From NCBI GenBank assembly GCA_046331225.1, contig JAXLRF010000012.1:61799-125798 (forward strand): DNA of 64,000 nt. Direction: 5' to 3'. The notes beneath the pieces were generated by a model, which saw only the letters and a list, made by a program, of their open reading frames with translations, was not told the origin of the DNA and made no database searches. Position numbers and translations under genes: made by a program. Of this stretch, positions 8,543-17,034 are shown piece by piece (position 1 is the stretch's first letter; each line of letters opens with the position of its first letter). This DNA is from VFMC01 sp046331225 (lineage in GTDB: Bacteria > Actinomycetota > Acidimicrobiia > Acidimicrobiales > Ilumatobacteraceae).

Positions 8543-11179
8543 TCAGCGACCGATGCCGAGGTGGGTGAAGCCGGCGTGGGTCCAGGCCGCACGCTCGAGC
8601 AGGTTGCGGCCGTCGATCACCGTGCGGCCGGGCATCGCCGCGGCGACGAGCTTGGGGTCGATCCAGCGGAAGTCGTCCCACTCGGTGAGGACGGCGAGCG
8701 CGTCGGCACCGGCGACGGCTGCGTAGGCGTCGGTGCACACCTGCACCTGCTCGGGCACGCCCGGCTTGGGACCCTCGACGGTGGGGTCGAAGGCCTGCAC
8801 GCGAGCGCCCTCGGCGAGGAGCCGGCGGATGATCGAGATCGACGGCGAGTCGCGCAGGTCGTCGGTGCGGGCCTTGAACGTGAGGCCCCACACGGCCACG
8901 GTGCGACCGTCGAGCGAGCCACCCGCGGCCTCGCGGATCTTGCCGGCCACGCGGTCGAACTGCTCGTCGTTCACGGCGATCACGCCGGCCAACAGATCGA
9001 ACCGGTACCCCGCCTCGTTCGCGATCTTGAGCAGTGCTCTCGAATCCTTCGGAAAACAGTTGTGCGCCACGAGCCCGCCGGTCGTGACCACCGTATGGGC
9101 CCCGGGCACCTCGACCGAGTACACCGTCTGGTCGACCGTCCGGCGCTCGATGTCGACGATCCGGACCCATGCGGTGCCCTTGCGGTCGCGGCGGTAGCCA
9201 GTTGGCAGGATGCGCTTCGTCTGACGAGCGAGGTACGCGGCCACGACGTCGCGTTCGTGTGGTTCGAGGAGCCACAGACAGTCTTCGATCTGATCGGCAC
9301 CGGAGATCACGAGCCAGTGCGTGTCGACGGTGCTCTTCGACGTGCGAGCCACCTTCTGGCGAGCCACGATCCCCATCTCGCCGAGCAGACGGAGCATCCC
9401 GTCGGCGAGTTCGGGCGAGACCGTGCCGTACTCGAGCGCCACGGACGGCCCGCCGTTGAGCAGCGACCACGATCCGTCGCCGGCCCACAAGCCGCGGAGC
9501 AGTGCTTGCTTGGCGGACTCGGACGCGGTCCAGATCTGATCCGGGATCCGGTGTGAGTAGCAGTCGCGACCGGCGCGCAGCTCGTGTTCGATCCACGCCG
9601 CCAGGATGCGGGACGAGATCGACACCTGCATGGCGGTGCTCACGCGCCGGACGTCGACCTTCACGCCGAGCCCGCGCCAGAACGACGCGACCTGATCGAC
9701 CAGACGCTGCTCGTCGGTGGGATGGAACGACCACGAGACGCGGCGTCGTGCACCGTCGGCGGCGATGTGGCCCTCGGCGAGGTAGAGGCCGATCATCTCC
9801 CAGCACTCGTCGGTGAGCCCGAGCTCGGTCGGGACGTAGGTGCCGTTGGTGGTGGTGCCGGCGAGGCCCCCGCTGCGCGACAGGCCGAGAAGATCGAGCT
9901 CGTGCACGCGCAGGGTCTTGGACGACCGGGCATCCCAGCGTCGAGGGCCAGGGAGAGCCAGGTCGACCGCGCGGGCCGCGGCCGCTTGCTCGTCGCTCAG
10001 GCGCACGATGATCTGTTGGGGCGTGATACCCGCACGAGCGGCTGCATCGAGCAACGAGGAGCGACCCTCGACCGGGGGGTCGACGACTGGCTGGCCGAGC
10101 GACACCGGGAGCCAGTCGTCCTCGGTGAGATCGCCGGCGAGCTTCACGACGACACCATCGCCGTCACGGACCACCATCGGATGGTCGGCGGTCACCGTGA
10201 GGCGACGACCCATCTTGGTGCGGAGGCGGATCATCTCGCCCTCGTAGGGGCGCTCTGTGATCACCGGAGCAGGGAGGAACTCGGGCCGAACCTGGCCCTC
10301 GCGCCACGCCAGCACCTCGAGCGATGCGAGATCGCCCCCTGCCAGTTCGTCGAACCGGACCAGGCGGGTGCCGTTGCGGTCGGTGACGACGAGCGTCTCC
10401 GACCCGTCGAAGCAACTCCCGCCCCATCCGGGGCCGGGGCGGAGGAACTCGCTGCCGATGCGCTTGTCGTAGCCCATGCCGACGACGACGTCGTTGACGT
10501 CGGCGCCGACGCCCTCGCACACGGCGGCGATCGCGTTGATGAAGCTGAGCTTGGTGGCGAGGAACGCGTTGGCCGCGTATTTGATGGTCTCGGCCGAGGC
10601 GGGGTCGGTGACGATCACCTGAGCGCGCACCTTGTCGTACAGGTTGCCCACCTTGATCGCCGCCGAGCGGTCGTCGCAGCCGACGACCACGCGGTCGGGT
10701 CGCAGGAAGTCGTCGACGGCCGAGCCCTCGCGGAGGAACTCGGGGTTGCTCACCACGCGCACGTCGGCGCGGCGCAGCACGCGCTCGACGACCTTGGTGC
10801 TGCCCACCGGGACGGTCGACTTGTTGACGACGATCGCCTCGTAGGGGAGCACGGAGGCGATCTCGGCCGCCGCGGTCTCGACGTAGCTGAGGTCGGCCGA
10901 GCCGTCCTCGCCCTGCGGGGTGGGCACGCACAGGAACGCGATCTCGCAGTCCTTGACGGCCTCGGCCGCACCGAGGACGAAGCGGAGGTTGCCCTTGCGC
11001 AGGCCTTCCTCGACCAGCTCGTCGAGGCGGTGCTCGACGATCGGGATCTCACCCCGGTTGAGCCGCTCGACCTTCCGTTCGTCGATGTCGGCGCACACCA
11101 CGTCGTGCCCGAGGTGGGCGAAGCAGGCTCCGGTGGTGAGACCGACGTACCCGGTCCCGATGATGGCGAGGCGCGTCAC
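8543..11179 (-). CDS. ugd: UDP-glucose 6-dehydrogenase interrupted by an intein
   Basis: The precursor has 878 residues; removing the intein leaves 426, the normal Ugd length. The N-terminal Rossmann motif is GTGYVGL. The NAD and catalytic segments are CVPTP, SNPEFLREG and KYAANAF. The catalytic block GPGWGGS-C-FPKDSRAL is split by the intein exactly before the active-site Cys. The enzyme oxidises UDP-glucose to UDP-glucuronate, which feeds the next gene's decarboxylase. GTG 11179 is chosen as start: it gives the canonical N-terminus, and TAGCCT lies seven bases upstream. The 23-residue upstream extension is Leu/Pro-rich and unlikely. Active enzyme requires protein splicing. Confidence 0.93.
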   Translation of the reverse strand: MTRLAIIGTGYVGLTTGACFAHLGHDVVCADIDERKVERLNRGEIPIVEHRLDELVEEGLRKGNLRFVLGAAEAVKDCEIAFLCVPTPQGEDGSADLSYVETAAAEIASVLPYEAIVVNKSTVPVGSTKVVERVLRRADVRVVSNPEFLREGSAVDDFLRPDRVVVGCDDRSAAIKVGNLYDKVRAQVIVTDPASAETIKYAANAFLATKLSFINAIAAVCEGVGADVNDVVVGMGYDKRIGSEFLRPGPGWGGSCFDGSETLVVTDRNGTRLVRFDELAGGDLASLEVLAWREGQVRPEFLPAPVITERPYEGEMIRLRTKMGRRLTVTADHPMVVRDGDGVVVKLAGDLTEDDWLPVSLGQPVVDPPVEGRSSLLDAAARAGITPQQIIVRLSDEQAAAARAVDLALPGPRRWDARSSKTLRVHELDLLGLSRSGGLAGTTTNGTYVPTELGLTDECWEMIGLYLAEGHIAADGARRRVSWSFHPTDEQRLVDQVASFWRGLGVKVDVRRVSTAMQVSISSRILAAWIEHELRAGRDCYSHRIPDQIWTASESAKQALLRGLWAGDGSWSLLNGGPSVALEYGTVSPELADGMLRLLGEMGIVARQKVARTSKSTVDTHWLVISGADQIEDCLWLLEPHERDVVAAYLARQTKRILPTGYRRDRKGTAWVRIVDIERRTVDQTVYSVEVPGAHTVVTTGGLVAHNCFPKDSRALLKIANEAGYRFDLLAGVIAVNDEQFDRVAGKIREAAGGSLDGRTVAVWGLTFKARTDDLRDSPSISIIRRLLAEGARVQAFDPTVEGPKPGVPEQVQVCTDAYAAVAGADALAVLTEWDDFRWIDPKLVAAAMPGRTVIDGRNLLERAAWTHAGFTHLGIGR
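9059..10414 (-). mobile_element. Intein with LAGLIDADG homing endonuclease inside ugd
   Basis: The insert is 452 residues (Ugd precursor residues 256-707). All splicing residues are present: Cys1 in CFDGSETLV, block B with T and H in TVTADHPM, the penultimate His and terminal Asn in GGLVAHN, and Cys as the +1 residue. Two LAGLIDADG-type helices (EMIGLYLAEGH and LLRGLWAGDGS) keep their acidic residues, so the endonuclease looks intact. The first residue after splicing is the catalytic Cys of Ugd. From memory, an intein is known in an archaeal UDP-glucose dehydrogenase (Methanocaldococcus jannaschii); whether the site is the same needs an alignment. Confidence 0.92.
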
Positions 11180-11186
11180 GGCCGAG

Positions 11187-11192
11187 AGGCTA
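11187..11192 (-). promoter_or_regulatory. Predicted leaderless -10 of ugd, overlapping a stop codon
   Basis: TAGCCT on the minus strand lies seven bases before the GTG of ugd. Its first three bases are also the TAG stop codon of the upstream DUF2142 gene. Confidence 0.5.
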
Positions 11193-12728
11193 CCGAGACA
11201 GCGGTTCGGAGGCAGCGGCAGCAGGTGGGAATGGGTCCTCGGAACCACGCCGTGACGCCAGCACCACCACCACGCTGAGCGCGACGACGAGCACAGCGTT
11301 GAGGGCGATCAGCGGCATCGGCGCGATCGACGGACGCCACCCGAGCGGGTCGTCGAGCCAGATCTTGCCGTTCGAGCCGACCGCGAAGCGGCGAAGCATC
11401 TGCCAGAAGCCGGCGACCTCGGCCACGGCGAAACAGGTGACGGCCACCACGCTGACGAACAGCGCGGCGCGCTCGTCGCCACTCCGGTCACCCTCGTCAC
11501 CCTCGTCACCCTCGTCACCCTGGCGACGCTCGACCGATCGTTGCCAGCCGAGCATGCCGAGCAGGACGAGCATCGCGAACAGGGGCAGCGTGTAGCGGCC
11601 CTGCCAGATGAGGCCGGCCGAGTGGGCGCTCACCACGTTGATGACGATCGGGACCACGATCACGCCGATGCACACCGCGACGGTGGCGAGCAGCAGTCTC
11701 ACGTCGCGGGCCCGTACGACGCCGACGACGGCCACCGCGGTGAAGATCGCGAACAGCAGGTACACGTAGCCGGGCAGCTGTGCGTCGAGCCAGCCGAGGA
11801 TGCCGATCATCTGGCGCAGGTAGCCGGGGGTGCGCTCCCACGACGCGCGGATGACGTCGCCGAGCGGGGCGTCGGTGGCGAGACGCGGATCCTCGGCTTG
11901 GGCGTCGGCGTAGCGCGACCACGCGAGCAGCAGCACGACAGCCGCCCCGCTCAGCCCGAGCGCCGGCACCAGGAACGAACGGTTGAGGAAACGCTTCAGG
12001 CCGGTGATCCCGAGCAGCAGCACGACGACGGCGGCGCCGGCAGCGACCCAGATCGCACTGGCGAAGCGCGACATCAACAGCATCGCCACCACCCCGCCCA
12101 CCAGCGCGCCGCCGAACGCGGTCGGGGCGCGCTCGTGGTCGACGTGCAGGCACATGGTCCACAGCAGCACGAACCCGGCGATCTCGAAGCCGCTCGGGTT
12201 GACCGATCCGGCGAGGAACAGCGCCATCGGCGGCAGGCCGAGCAGCACGAGCGGCGTGAACCGGCGGGCGCGTGACCGCAACGCGAACCCGACCGAGAGC
12301 GCGACGAGCGCGGCGCACAGCGACGCGGCGATCGCCCGGTAGGCGCGCTGGCTGGTGTCCTGGCCGAGCGCGCGAGCGCCGCCGCCGACGATCGCATACC
12401 AGAACGGCGGGTACACGGCCGCCGTCGACTCGCCGGCCGGTGCACGGTCGGGCGTCTCGCACCCGACCGACACGTCGGGCTGGAACACCCAGCACATGAT
12501 GCCCGCCGAGAAGCCCAGCTCGTCGGGCACGTCGAAGCGCCGGATGTTCGACAACTCCTCGGTGATCACCTCGCCGGTGGCCTGGCCGTGCGCCGTGCCG
12601 TACGCCTTGAACAGGTGGGCGGGCTCGTCGGGCGCGCCGAACAACGGCGTGCCGATCGCCCAGGTGAGCAACAGGGCGAGCAACAGCACGAACACGAGTG
12701 CCGGTGTGAACCACGAACGGCGGGTCAC
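11190..12728 (-). CDS. DUF2142 family multi-pass membrane protein
   Basis: The protein has 512 residues with about ten hydrophobic segments. It shows the family hallmark GAPDEPAHLFKAYGTAHGQ after the first membrane helix, and further family motifs NPSGFE and IWQGRYTLP. DUF2142 proteins are polytopic and resemble GT-C-type glycosyltransferases, so a lipid-linked sugar transfer or flipping role is plausible but unproven. GTG 12728 overlaps the stop of the upstream glycosyltransferase by four bases (GTGA), which suggests coupling. Near the C-terminus a loop holds the acidic repeat GDEGDEGDEGD, encoded by a 9-bp tandem repeat. A paralogue lies at 40585-42045. Confidence 0.88.
   Translation of the reverse strand: MTRRSWFTPALVFVLLLALLLTWAIGTPLFGAPDEPAHLFKAYGTAHGQATGEVITEELSNIRRFDVPDELGFSAGIMCWVFQPDVSVGCETPDRAPAGESTAAVYPPFWYAIVGGGARALGQDTSQRAYRAIAASLCAALVALSVGFALRSRARRFTPLVLLGLPPMALFLAGSVNPSGFEIAGFVLLWTMCLHVDHERAPTAFGGALVGGVVAMLLMSRFASAIWVAAGAAVVVLLLGITGLKRFLNRSFLVPALGLSGAAVVLLLAWSRYADAQAEDPRLATDAPLGDVIRASWERTPGYLRQMIGILGWLDAQLPGYVYLLFAIFTAVAVVGVVRARDVRLLLATVAVCIGVIVVPIVINVVSAHSAGLIWQGRYTLPLFAMLVLLGMLGWQRSVERRQGDEGDEGDEGDRSGDERAALFVSVVAVTCFAVAEVAGFWQMLRRFAVGSNGKIWLDDPLGWRPSIAPMPLIALNAVLVVALSVVVVLASRRGSEDPFPPAAAASEPLSR
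11487..11522. repeat. 9-bp tandem repeat (4 units) inside the DUF2142 gene
   Basis: Four units of GTCACCCT(C/G) in a row encode the Gly-Asp-Glu repeat of a membrane-protein loop. Length changes would stay in frame. Confidence 0.7.
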
Positions 12729-13489
12729 CGCGAGGCTCCGGTGGTCGTGGGGGTGGTGGTGGCCGAGCGCGGCGGCAGGTCGAACGTCGTGCCGGTGAGC
12801 AGCACGGTGCACGCGCGCAGCATCGCCTGGACGAGGCGCGAGAGGTCGGCCGAGGGACGGCCACCCTGGCGCTCGCGCATCTCGACGGGCACCTCGCCGA
12901 GGCGGTAGCCGCGCCGTGCCGACACCAGCACCGCCTCGAACGTGTCACCCAGGTAGTGCGCGGGGAAGTCGGCGGCGAACGCGTCGAGCAGCGGACGGCG
13001 GATGGCGCGGAACCCCGAGGTGGGATCGGAGATGGTGGCCTTGCCCGACGACCGGATCACCCTCGACAGCAGGCGCACGGCCGAACGGCGCACGAACGGC
13101 ATGCGGTAGTCGCCGTGGCCGAGGAACCGGCTGCCGACCGCCATGTCGAGCTGGCCGGCGTCGAGCGCTTCGAGCAGGTGGCGGATGTGGTCGGTGACGT
13201 GCTGGCCGTCGGCGTCGACCTGCACCACGGTGACGAACCCGTGGTCGACCGCGTAGCGGAAGCCGGTGCGCAACGCGCCGCCCACGCCGAGGTTGATCGG
13301 GAGCCTCGCGACCGCCGCGCCGTGCGCGGCGGCGATCTGCGCCGTGTCGTCGCGGCTGCCGTCGTCGATCACCAGGCACGCGTAGCCCGCGGCCCGCACG
13401 TCGTCGACGACGTCGGCGATGCATTCGCGCTCGTTGAAGGCGGGGACGACGACCAGCACGTCGCCGGCCGGCTGGTCAGTCGGTGACAC
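12725..13489 (-). CDS. GT2 glycosyltransferase, polyprenol-phosphate type
   Basis: The protein has 254 residues. The GT-A fold is shown by VVVPAFNERECI, the nucleotide-binding DDGSRDDT, and the DxD motif in QVDADGQH. The region SDPTSGFRA and the acceptor-side motif are typical of dolichol- or undecaprenyl-phosphate sugar transferases (DPM1-like). It would act at the inner membrane face, charging a lipid carrier for a membrane (GT-C-like) partner, and the adjacent DUF2142 protein is a candidate. The upstream DUF2304 gene overlaps it by 14 bases; this gene pairing is common in actinobacteria. Confidence 0.88.
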   Translation of the reverse strand: MSPTDQPAGDVLVVVPAFNERECIADVVDDVRAAGYACLVIDDGSRDDTAQIAAAHGAAVARLPINLGVGGALRTGFRYAVDHGFVTVVQVDADGQHVTDHIRHLLEALDAGQLDMAVGSRFLGHGDYRMPFVRRSAVRLLSRVIRSSGKATISDPTSGFRAIRRPLLDAFAADFPAHYLGDTFEAVLVSARRGYRLGEVPVEMRERQGGRPSADLSRLVQAMLRACTVLLTGTTFDLPPRSATTTPTTTGASR

Positions 13490-13838
13490 GTCGCTCCAAC
13501 TCGGCGACGCGTTGGGCGAGCAGCGCGTGCGCCTCGGCGGTGGTGCGCAACCGCTCCTGCAGCTGCGAGACGCTGATCGACAGCTGCACCGAGATCGCGA
13601 GCAGCAGCACCGAGCTCATGGTGAGCAGCACGGCGGTCGGCGTCATGTTGGCGAGCCGGCCGAGCCGGCCGACGAACGGCATGAGCACGGCGGCCACGGC
13701 GACGAGTCCGCCGATGACGAGCCAGCCGACCGCGTAGCGGGTGCTGAGCAGTCGACGACGCGCCAGGCGGAGGATGATCGAGGTGATCACCAGGCCACCG
13801 ACGAGCATCACGAGTGCCTGCTTCGCCGTCGTCGACAT
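13476..13838 (-). CDS. DUF2304 family small membrane protein
   Basis: The protein has 120 residues with three hydrophobic segments (about 8-24, 38-58 and 68-86), followed by a C-terminal coiled coil (LQERLRTTAEAHALLAQRVAELE). DUF2304 proteins usually sit beside DPM1-like glycosyltransferases, as here, and may anchor or regulate them; that role is inferred. ATG 13838 is supported by TACGCT on the minus strand at 13846-13851, seven bases upstream. It is the first gene of the minus-strand run DUF2304, GT2, DUF2142, then ugd. Confidence 0.85.
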   Translation of the reverse strand: MSTTAKQALVMLVGGLVITSIILRLARRRLLSTRYAVGWLVIGGLVAVAAVLMPFVGRLGRLANMTPTAVLLTMSSVLLLAISVQLSISVSQLQERLRTTAEAHALLAQRVAELERRVTD

Positions 13839-13845
13839 GGCGCCG

Positions 13846-13892
13846 AGCGTAGGCGATGGGCCGGCTCGATCGACGGTGGCCCGCGGTAGCGT
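13846..13892. promoter_or_regulatory. Divergent leaderless promoter pair
   Basis: The minus strand has TACGCT (13846-13851), seven bases before ATG 13838. The plus strand has TAGCGT (13887-13892), nine bases before ATG 13902. The 63-base gap between the two genes holds both. Confidence 0.5.
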
Positions 13893-13901
13893 CGGGCCGT
13901 C

Positions 13902-14792
13902 ATGCGCACGCCGTACGCCGTCACCGTGCCCTACTACGCCAACCCGCTGTACCTGCGGCTCACACTCGACAGCGTGGTGGCCCAGACCGATGCCGACTGG
14001 TGGTGCGCGGTGGTGGACGACTCACCCGACGACAGCGCTCGGGCGGTGGTGGAGGCGGTCGGTGATCCTCGCGTGCGGCTCGAGCGCAACGGGCGCACGC
14101 TCGGCGTGGCCGGCAACTTCGAGCGCTGCTTCGAGGTGGCCGAGGCGGGTGGTGCCGAGCTGGCCGTGGTGCTGCACGCGGACGACCTGCTCGAGCCCGG
14201 CTACGTGGCGGCGGTGCGGGCTGCGCACGCCGCGCACCCCGATGCGGCCTGCGTGACGCCTCGGGTGACGGTGATCGACCACGAGGGGCGGCCGCACCTG
14301 CCGCTGCCCGATCGCGTGAAGGCCGCGCTGTGGCCGCGCCACGACACCGTGCTCGGCGGCGACCGTGGGTTGCAGCGACTCCTGCGCGGCCAGTTCTTCT
14401 ACTGCCCGGCGGTGTCGTACCGGCTGGCGCTCGTGCCGCGGCCGGCGTGGGACGAGCGCTGGCGGCAGGTGATGGACCTGATGTTGTACGGGCGGGTGCT
14501 GCTGCAGGGCGGCTCGATCGAGCTGCTCGACGAGCGCTTGTTCCGCTACCGACGGCACGAGGCCTCGGAGACCCAGCTCAACTCGGCCACCCTGTCGCGC
14601 ACGGTCGAGGAGCACGCGGCGTGCCGCGAGCTGGCTGCCGGCGCGGCGGCGCTCGGTTGGCGGCGTGCCCGCTGGGCGGGGGTGCTGCGGTGGACGGTGC
14701 GACTGCAATGCCTGGTGCAGGCTGCTCGCGCGCTGGTGGGGCGGCGCTGGCGTGTGGCCGGTCGCGCCGTGGTGCTGGCCGTCACCCCATGA
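13902..14792 (+). CDS. GT2 family glycosyltransferase
   Basis: The protein has 296 residues. The GT-A start VTVPYYANPLYL leads to VVDDSPDDSA and then the metal site LHADDLLEPG. A C-terminal amphipathic Arg/Ala-rich tail (RRARWAGVLRWTVRL onward) may touch the membrane. It transfers a sugar from a nucleotide donor to a glycan acceptor; the specificity is not readable. It starts a plus-strand run of glycan genes and diverges from the DUF2304 operon. Confidence 0.85.
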   Translation: MRTPYAVTVPYYANPLYLRLTLDSVVAQTDADWWCAVVDDSPDDSARAVVEAVGDPRVRLERNGRTLGVAGNFERCFEVAEAGGAELAVVLHADDLLEPGYVAAVRAAHAAHPDAACVTPRVTVIDHEGRPHLPLPDRVKAALWPRHDTVLGGDRGLQRLLRGQFFYCPAVSYRLALVPRPAWDERWRQVMDLMLYGRVLLQGGSIELLDERLFRYRRHEASETQLNSATLSRTVEEHAACRELAAGAAALGWRRARWAGVLRWTVRLQCLVQAARALVGRRWRVAGRAVVLAVTP

Positions 14793-14832
14793 CTCCCGGT
14801 CGGTCCGGAGGCCGATCACTACACTCGCGCCG

Positions 14833-15585
14833 ATGACGACCGTGCCGCCGGGCTGCCTGAGCGTGGTGATCCCGTGCTTCAACGAAGAGGCGACGGTGGC
14901 CACCGTGATCGACACCGTGCTGGCGCAGGCGTGCGTCGGCGAGGTGATCGTGGTCGACGACGGCTCGACCGACAAGAGCCGCGAGATCCTGGCTGCGATG
15001 GACGAGCCGCGGCTGCGCGTGATCCTGCAGCCGCACAACCAGGGCAAGGGCGCCGCACTGCGCACGGGGTTCGCGCAGGCCACGTGCGAGTACGTGGTGG
15101 TGCAGGACGCCGACCTCGAGTACGACCCGGACGAGTTCGAGTGGCTGCTCGAGCCGCTCGTCGCCGACAAGGCCGACGTGGTGTTCGGTTCGCGGTTCGT
15201 GAGCAGCCGCCCGCACCGGGTCCTCTACTTCTGGCACTCGCTCGGCAACAAGCTGCTCACGCTCGCGTCGAACGTGTTCACCGACCTCAACCTCACCGAC
15301 ATGGAGACCTGTTACAAGGTCTTCCGCCGCAACGTGATCCAGAGCATCGAGATCCAGGAGCACCGGTTCGGGTTCGAGCCGGAGATCACCGCGAAGATCG
15401 CCCTCGGTGGGTGGCGGGTGTACGAGGTGGGCATCTCGTACTCGGGCCGCACCTATGCCGAGGGCAAGAAGATCGGCTGGCGCGACGGCGTGCGCGCCTT
15501 CTACTGCATCGTCCGCTACTCGCCGATCGGCGAGCGTCTGAGCGCGCGAACGGCGTTACCCCGTCGCGCGAGCGAGGCTCGGTAG
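14833..15585 (+). CDS. GT2 glycosyltransferase, polyprenol-phosphate type
   Basis: The protein has 250 residues from ATG 14833. TACACT at 14820-14825, seven bases upstream, excludes the longer frame from 14665. The motifs VVIPCFNEEATV, DDGSTDKS and QDADLEYDP define a DPM1-like GT-A enzyme, and the C-terminal GKKIGWRDGVRAF is typical of undecaprenyl-phosphate sugar transferases. It probably charges a lipid carrier at the membrane. The gene ends with TAG, and the same TAG begins the -10 of the next gene. Confidence 0.88.
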   Translation: MTTVPPGCLSVVIPCFNEEATVATVIDTVLAQACVGEVIVVDDGSTDKSREILAAMDEPRLRVILQPHNQGKGAALRTGFAQATCEYVVVQDADLEYDPDEFEWLLEPLVADKADVVFGSRFVSSRPHRVLYFWHSLGNKLLTLASNVFTDLNLTDMETCYKVFRRNVIQSIEIQEHRFGFEPEITAKIALGGWRVYEVGISYSGRTYAEGKKIGWRDGVRAFYCIVRYSPIGERLSARTALPRRASEAR

Positions 15586-15588
15586 TCT
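15583..15588 (+). promoter_or_regulatory. Predicted leaderless -10 overlapping a stop codon
   Basis: TAGTCT lies seven bases before GTG 15596 of the acyltransferase. Its first three bases are the stop codon of the preceding glycosyltransferase. Confidence 0.5.
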
Positions 15589-15595
15589 CTCGCCC

Positions 15596-16939
15596 GTGCC
15601 GTCACGACGTGCTGGTTGGACCGCCCCGTTCGAACTGGCTCCGTCGAGTGGCTCCAACCTGGCCGTGCTCGACGGTTTGCGGGCCTTCGCAGTCATCGCC
15701 GTCTTCGCTCGTCATGCGTGGGGCCTCGCCGGATCGCCGGCCGTCACCCTGCCGTCGAGATGGATCGGTCTGCCTGACGTCGATCTCACGCCGTTCGTCG
15801 TGATGTGCTCGAACGGCGTCGACCTGTTCTTCGTCCTGAGTGGCTACCTGCTCGCACGATCCTTCCTCACAGCCGACCTCGACGGACGGCCCGCACCGAG
15901 CCTGCGCCGCTACACCAGGACGAGGCTGTACCGGGTGCTGCCCGGCTATTGGTTCTCCCTCGCCGCCCTGGTTCTGATCTTCCTGCCGGCATTGAGCGAC
16001 GAGAAGGCGGTGTTCAGCGTTCACGGCGCACTCGCCGTGCTCGGGCACATCCCCGTCCTCCAGACCGTGTTCACCTTCTCGTACGGGGTCTGGGGTCCCG
16101 GGTCGCCCTACTGGACGCTGACCCTGGAGATCCTCTTCTACCTGTCGTTGCCCTGGGCCGTCAGGCTGTTCTACGGCCGACGAGCGCCATGGGCCCTCCT
16201 GGGGTCGCTGATGCTGACGCTCGGGTGGCTCACGATGGCCCGATTCTGGTTCGCCGGCGCGATGTCGTGGATCGCAGACCACTCGGCGCGAGACGGGGCC
16301 AGTCCGGCGTTCGTGAGGTTCTGGCTCGGTAAGCAACTCCCGGGGTACGCCTTCAGCTTCGGCGTCGGCATCTTCGTTGCGAAGGTCACGCTGCTTCTCG
16401 CTCGCCGAACGCGTCCCGTACCGACGTGGCTGGCGCCGGCGTCGTTCCTCTGCGGCCTCGCCACGGTTGCCTATTCGATGAGGTGGCTCGGACTGCGGAC
16501 GCTCCAAGGAACGTTCTACGACGCACTCGTGCTCATCAACACGAACTCGTTCGAAGCGAAGATGTTCTACTACCTCGAGGGAACGAGCATGGCGGTGGGA
16601 TTCGGCCTGATCGTCTTCGGCCTGGTGCTCGGGCAACGCTCGGCATGGTCGGCGCCTTTCAGGATGTCGGGCCTTCGCCTCGTGGGCCTGCTCGGGTTCG
16701 GCATCTACCTGTGGCACATGCCGTTCCTGTATCTGTACACGCGCTTGCCGTTCCTCGGTCGGATGTCGCCGATGGGACACTGGTGGGCGTTGATGGGACT
16801 CGCGGGGGTGGCGGTGCTGGCTGTGAGCATGCTGTCGTTCTTCGTGATCGAGAAGCCGATGATCCTCCGAGGTCGGCGCTCCAGCAACGGCGGTCAGCCG
16901 ACCGGTGCAGAGACGGCGACAGTGAGCGCGCCGGGGTGA
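15596..16939 (+). CDS. Acyltransferase 3 (OafA/YrhL-type) membrane protein
   Basis: The protein has 447 residues with about ten hydrophobic helices. The family signature LDGLRAFAVIAVFARHAWG, with its conserved Arg and His, is near residue 25, followed by GVDLFFVLSGYLLARSF. It would transfer an acyl group, commonly acetyl, to a sugar of the exported glycan at the membrane. Codon use is slightly less GC-biased than in neighbours (more GTT, GAT and CGA), which could mean later acquisition. The position between a lipid-carrier transferase and an FkbM methyltransferase fits glycan decoration. Confidence 0.9.
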   Translation: MPSRRAGWTAPFELAPSSGSNLAVLDGLRAFAVIAVFARHAWGLAGSPAVTLPSRWIGLPDVDLTPFVVMCSNGVDLFFVLSGYLLARSFLTADLDGRPAPSLRRYTRTRLYRVLPGYWFSLAALVLIFLPALSDEKAVFSVHGALAVLGHIPVLQTVFTFSYGVWGPGSPYWTLTLEILFYLSLPWAVRLFYGRRAPWALLGSLMLTLGWLTMARFWFAGAMSWIADHSARDGASPAFVRFWLGKQLPGYAFSFGVGIFVAKVTLLLARRTRPVPTWLAPASFLCGLATVAYSMRWLGLRTLQGTFYDALVLINTNSFEAKMFYYLEGTSMAVGFGLIVFGLVLGQRSAWSAPFRMSGLRLVGLLGFGIYLWHMPFLYLYTRLPFLGRMSPMGHWWALMGLAGVAVLAVSMLSFFVIEKPMILRGRRSSNGGQPTGAETATVSAPG

Positions 16940-17034
16940 CGAGGTCGTCGGTTCGCGCTGCGCGAAAGTGAGAGGCCGCCAGCGGCGCCGCCTACCATGG
17001 GCCGGCCAGCGAATCGACCGGAGGACCAGGGCAC

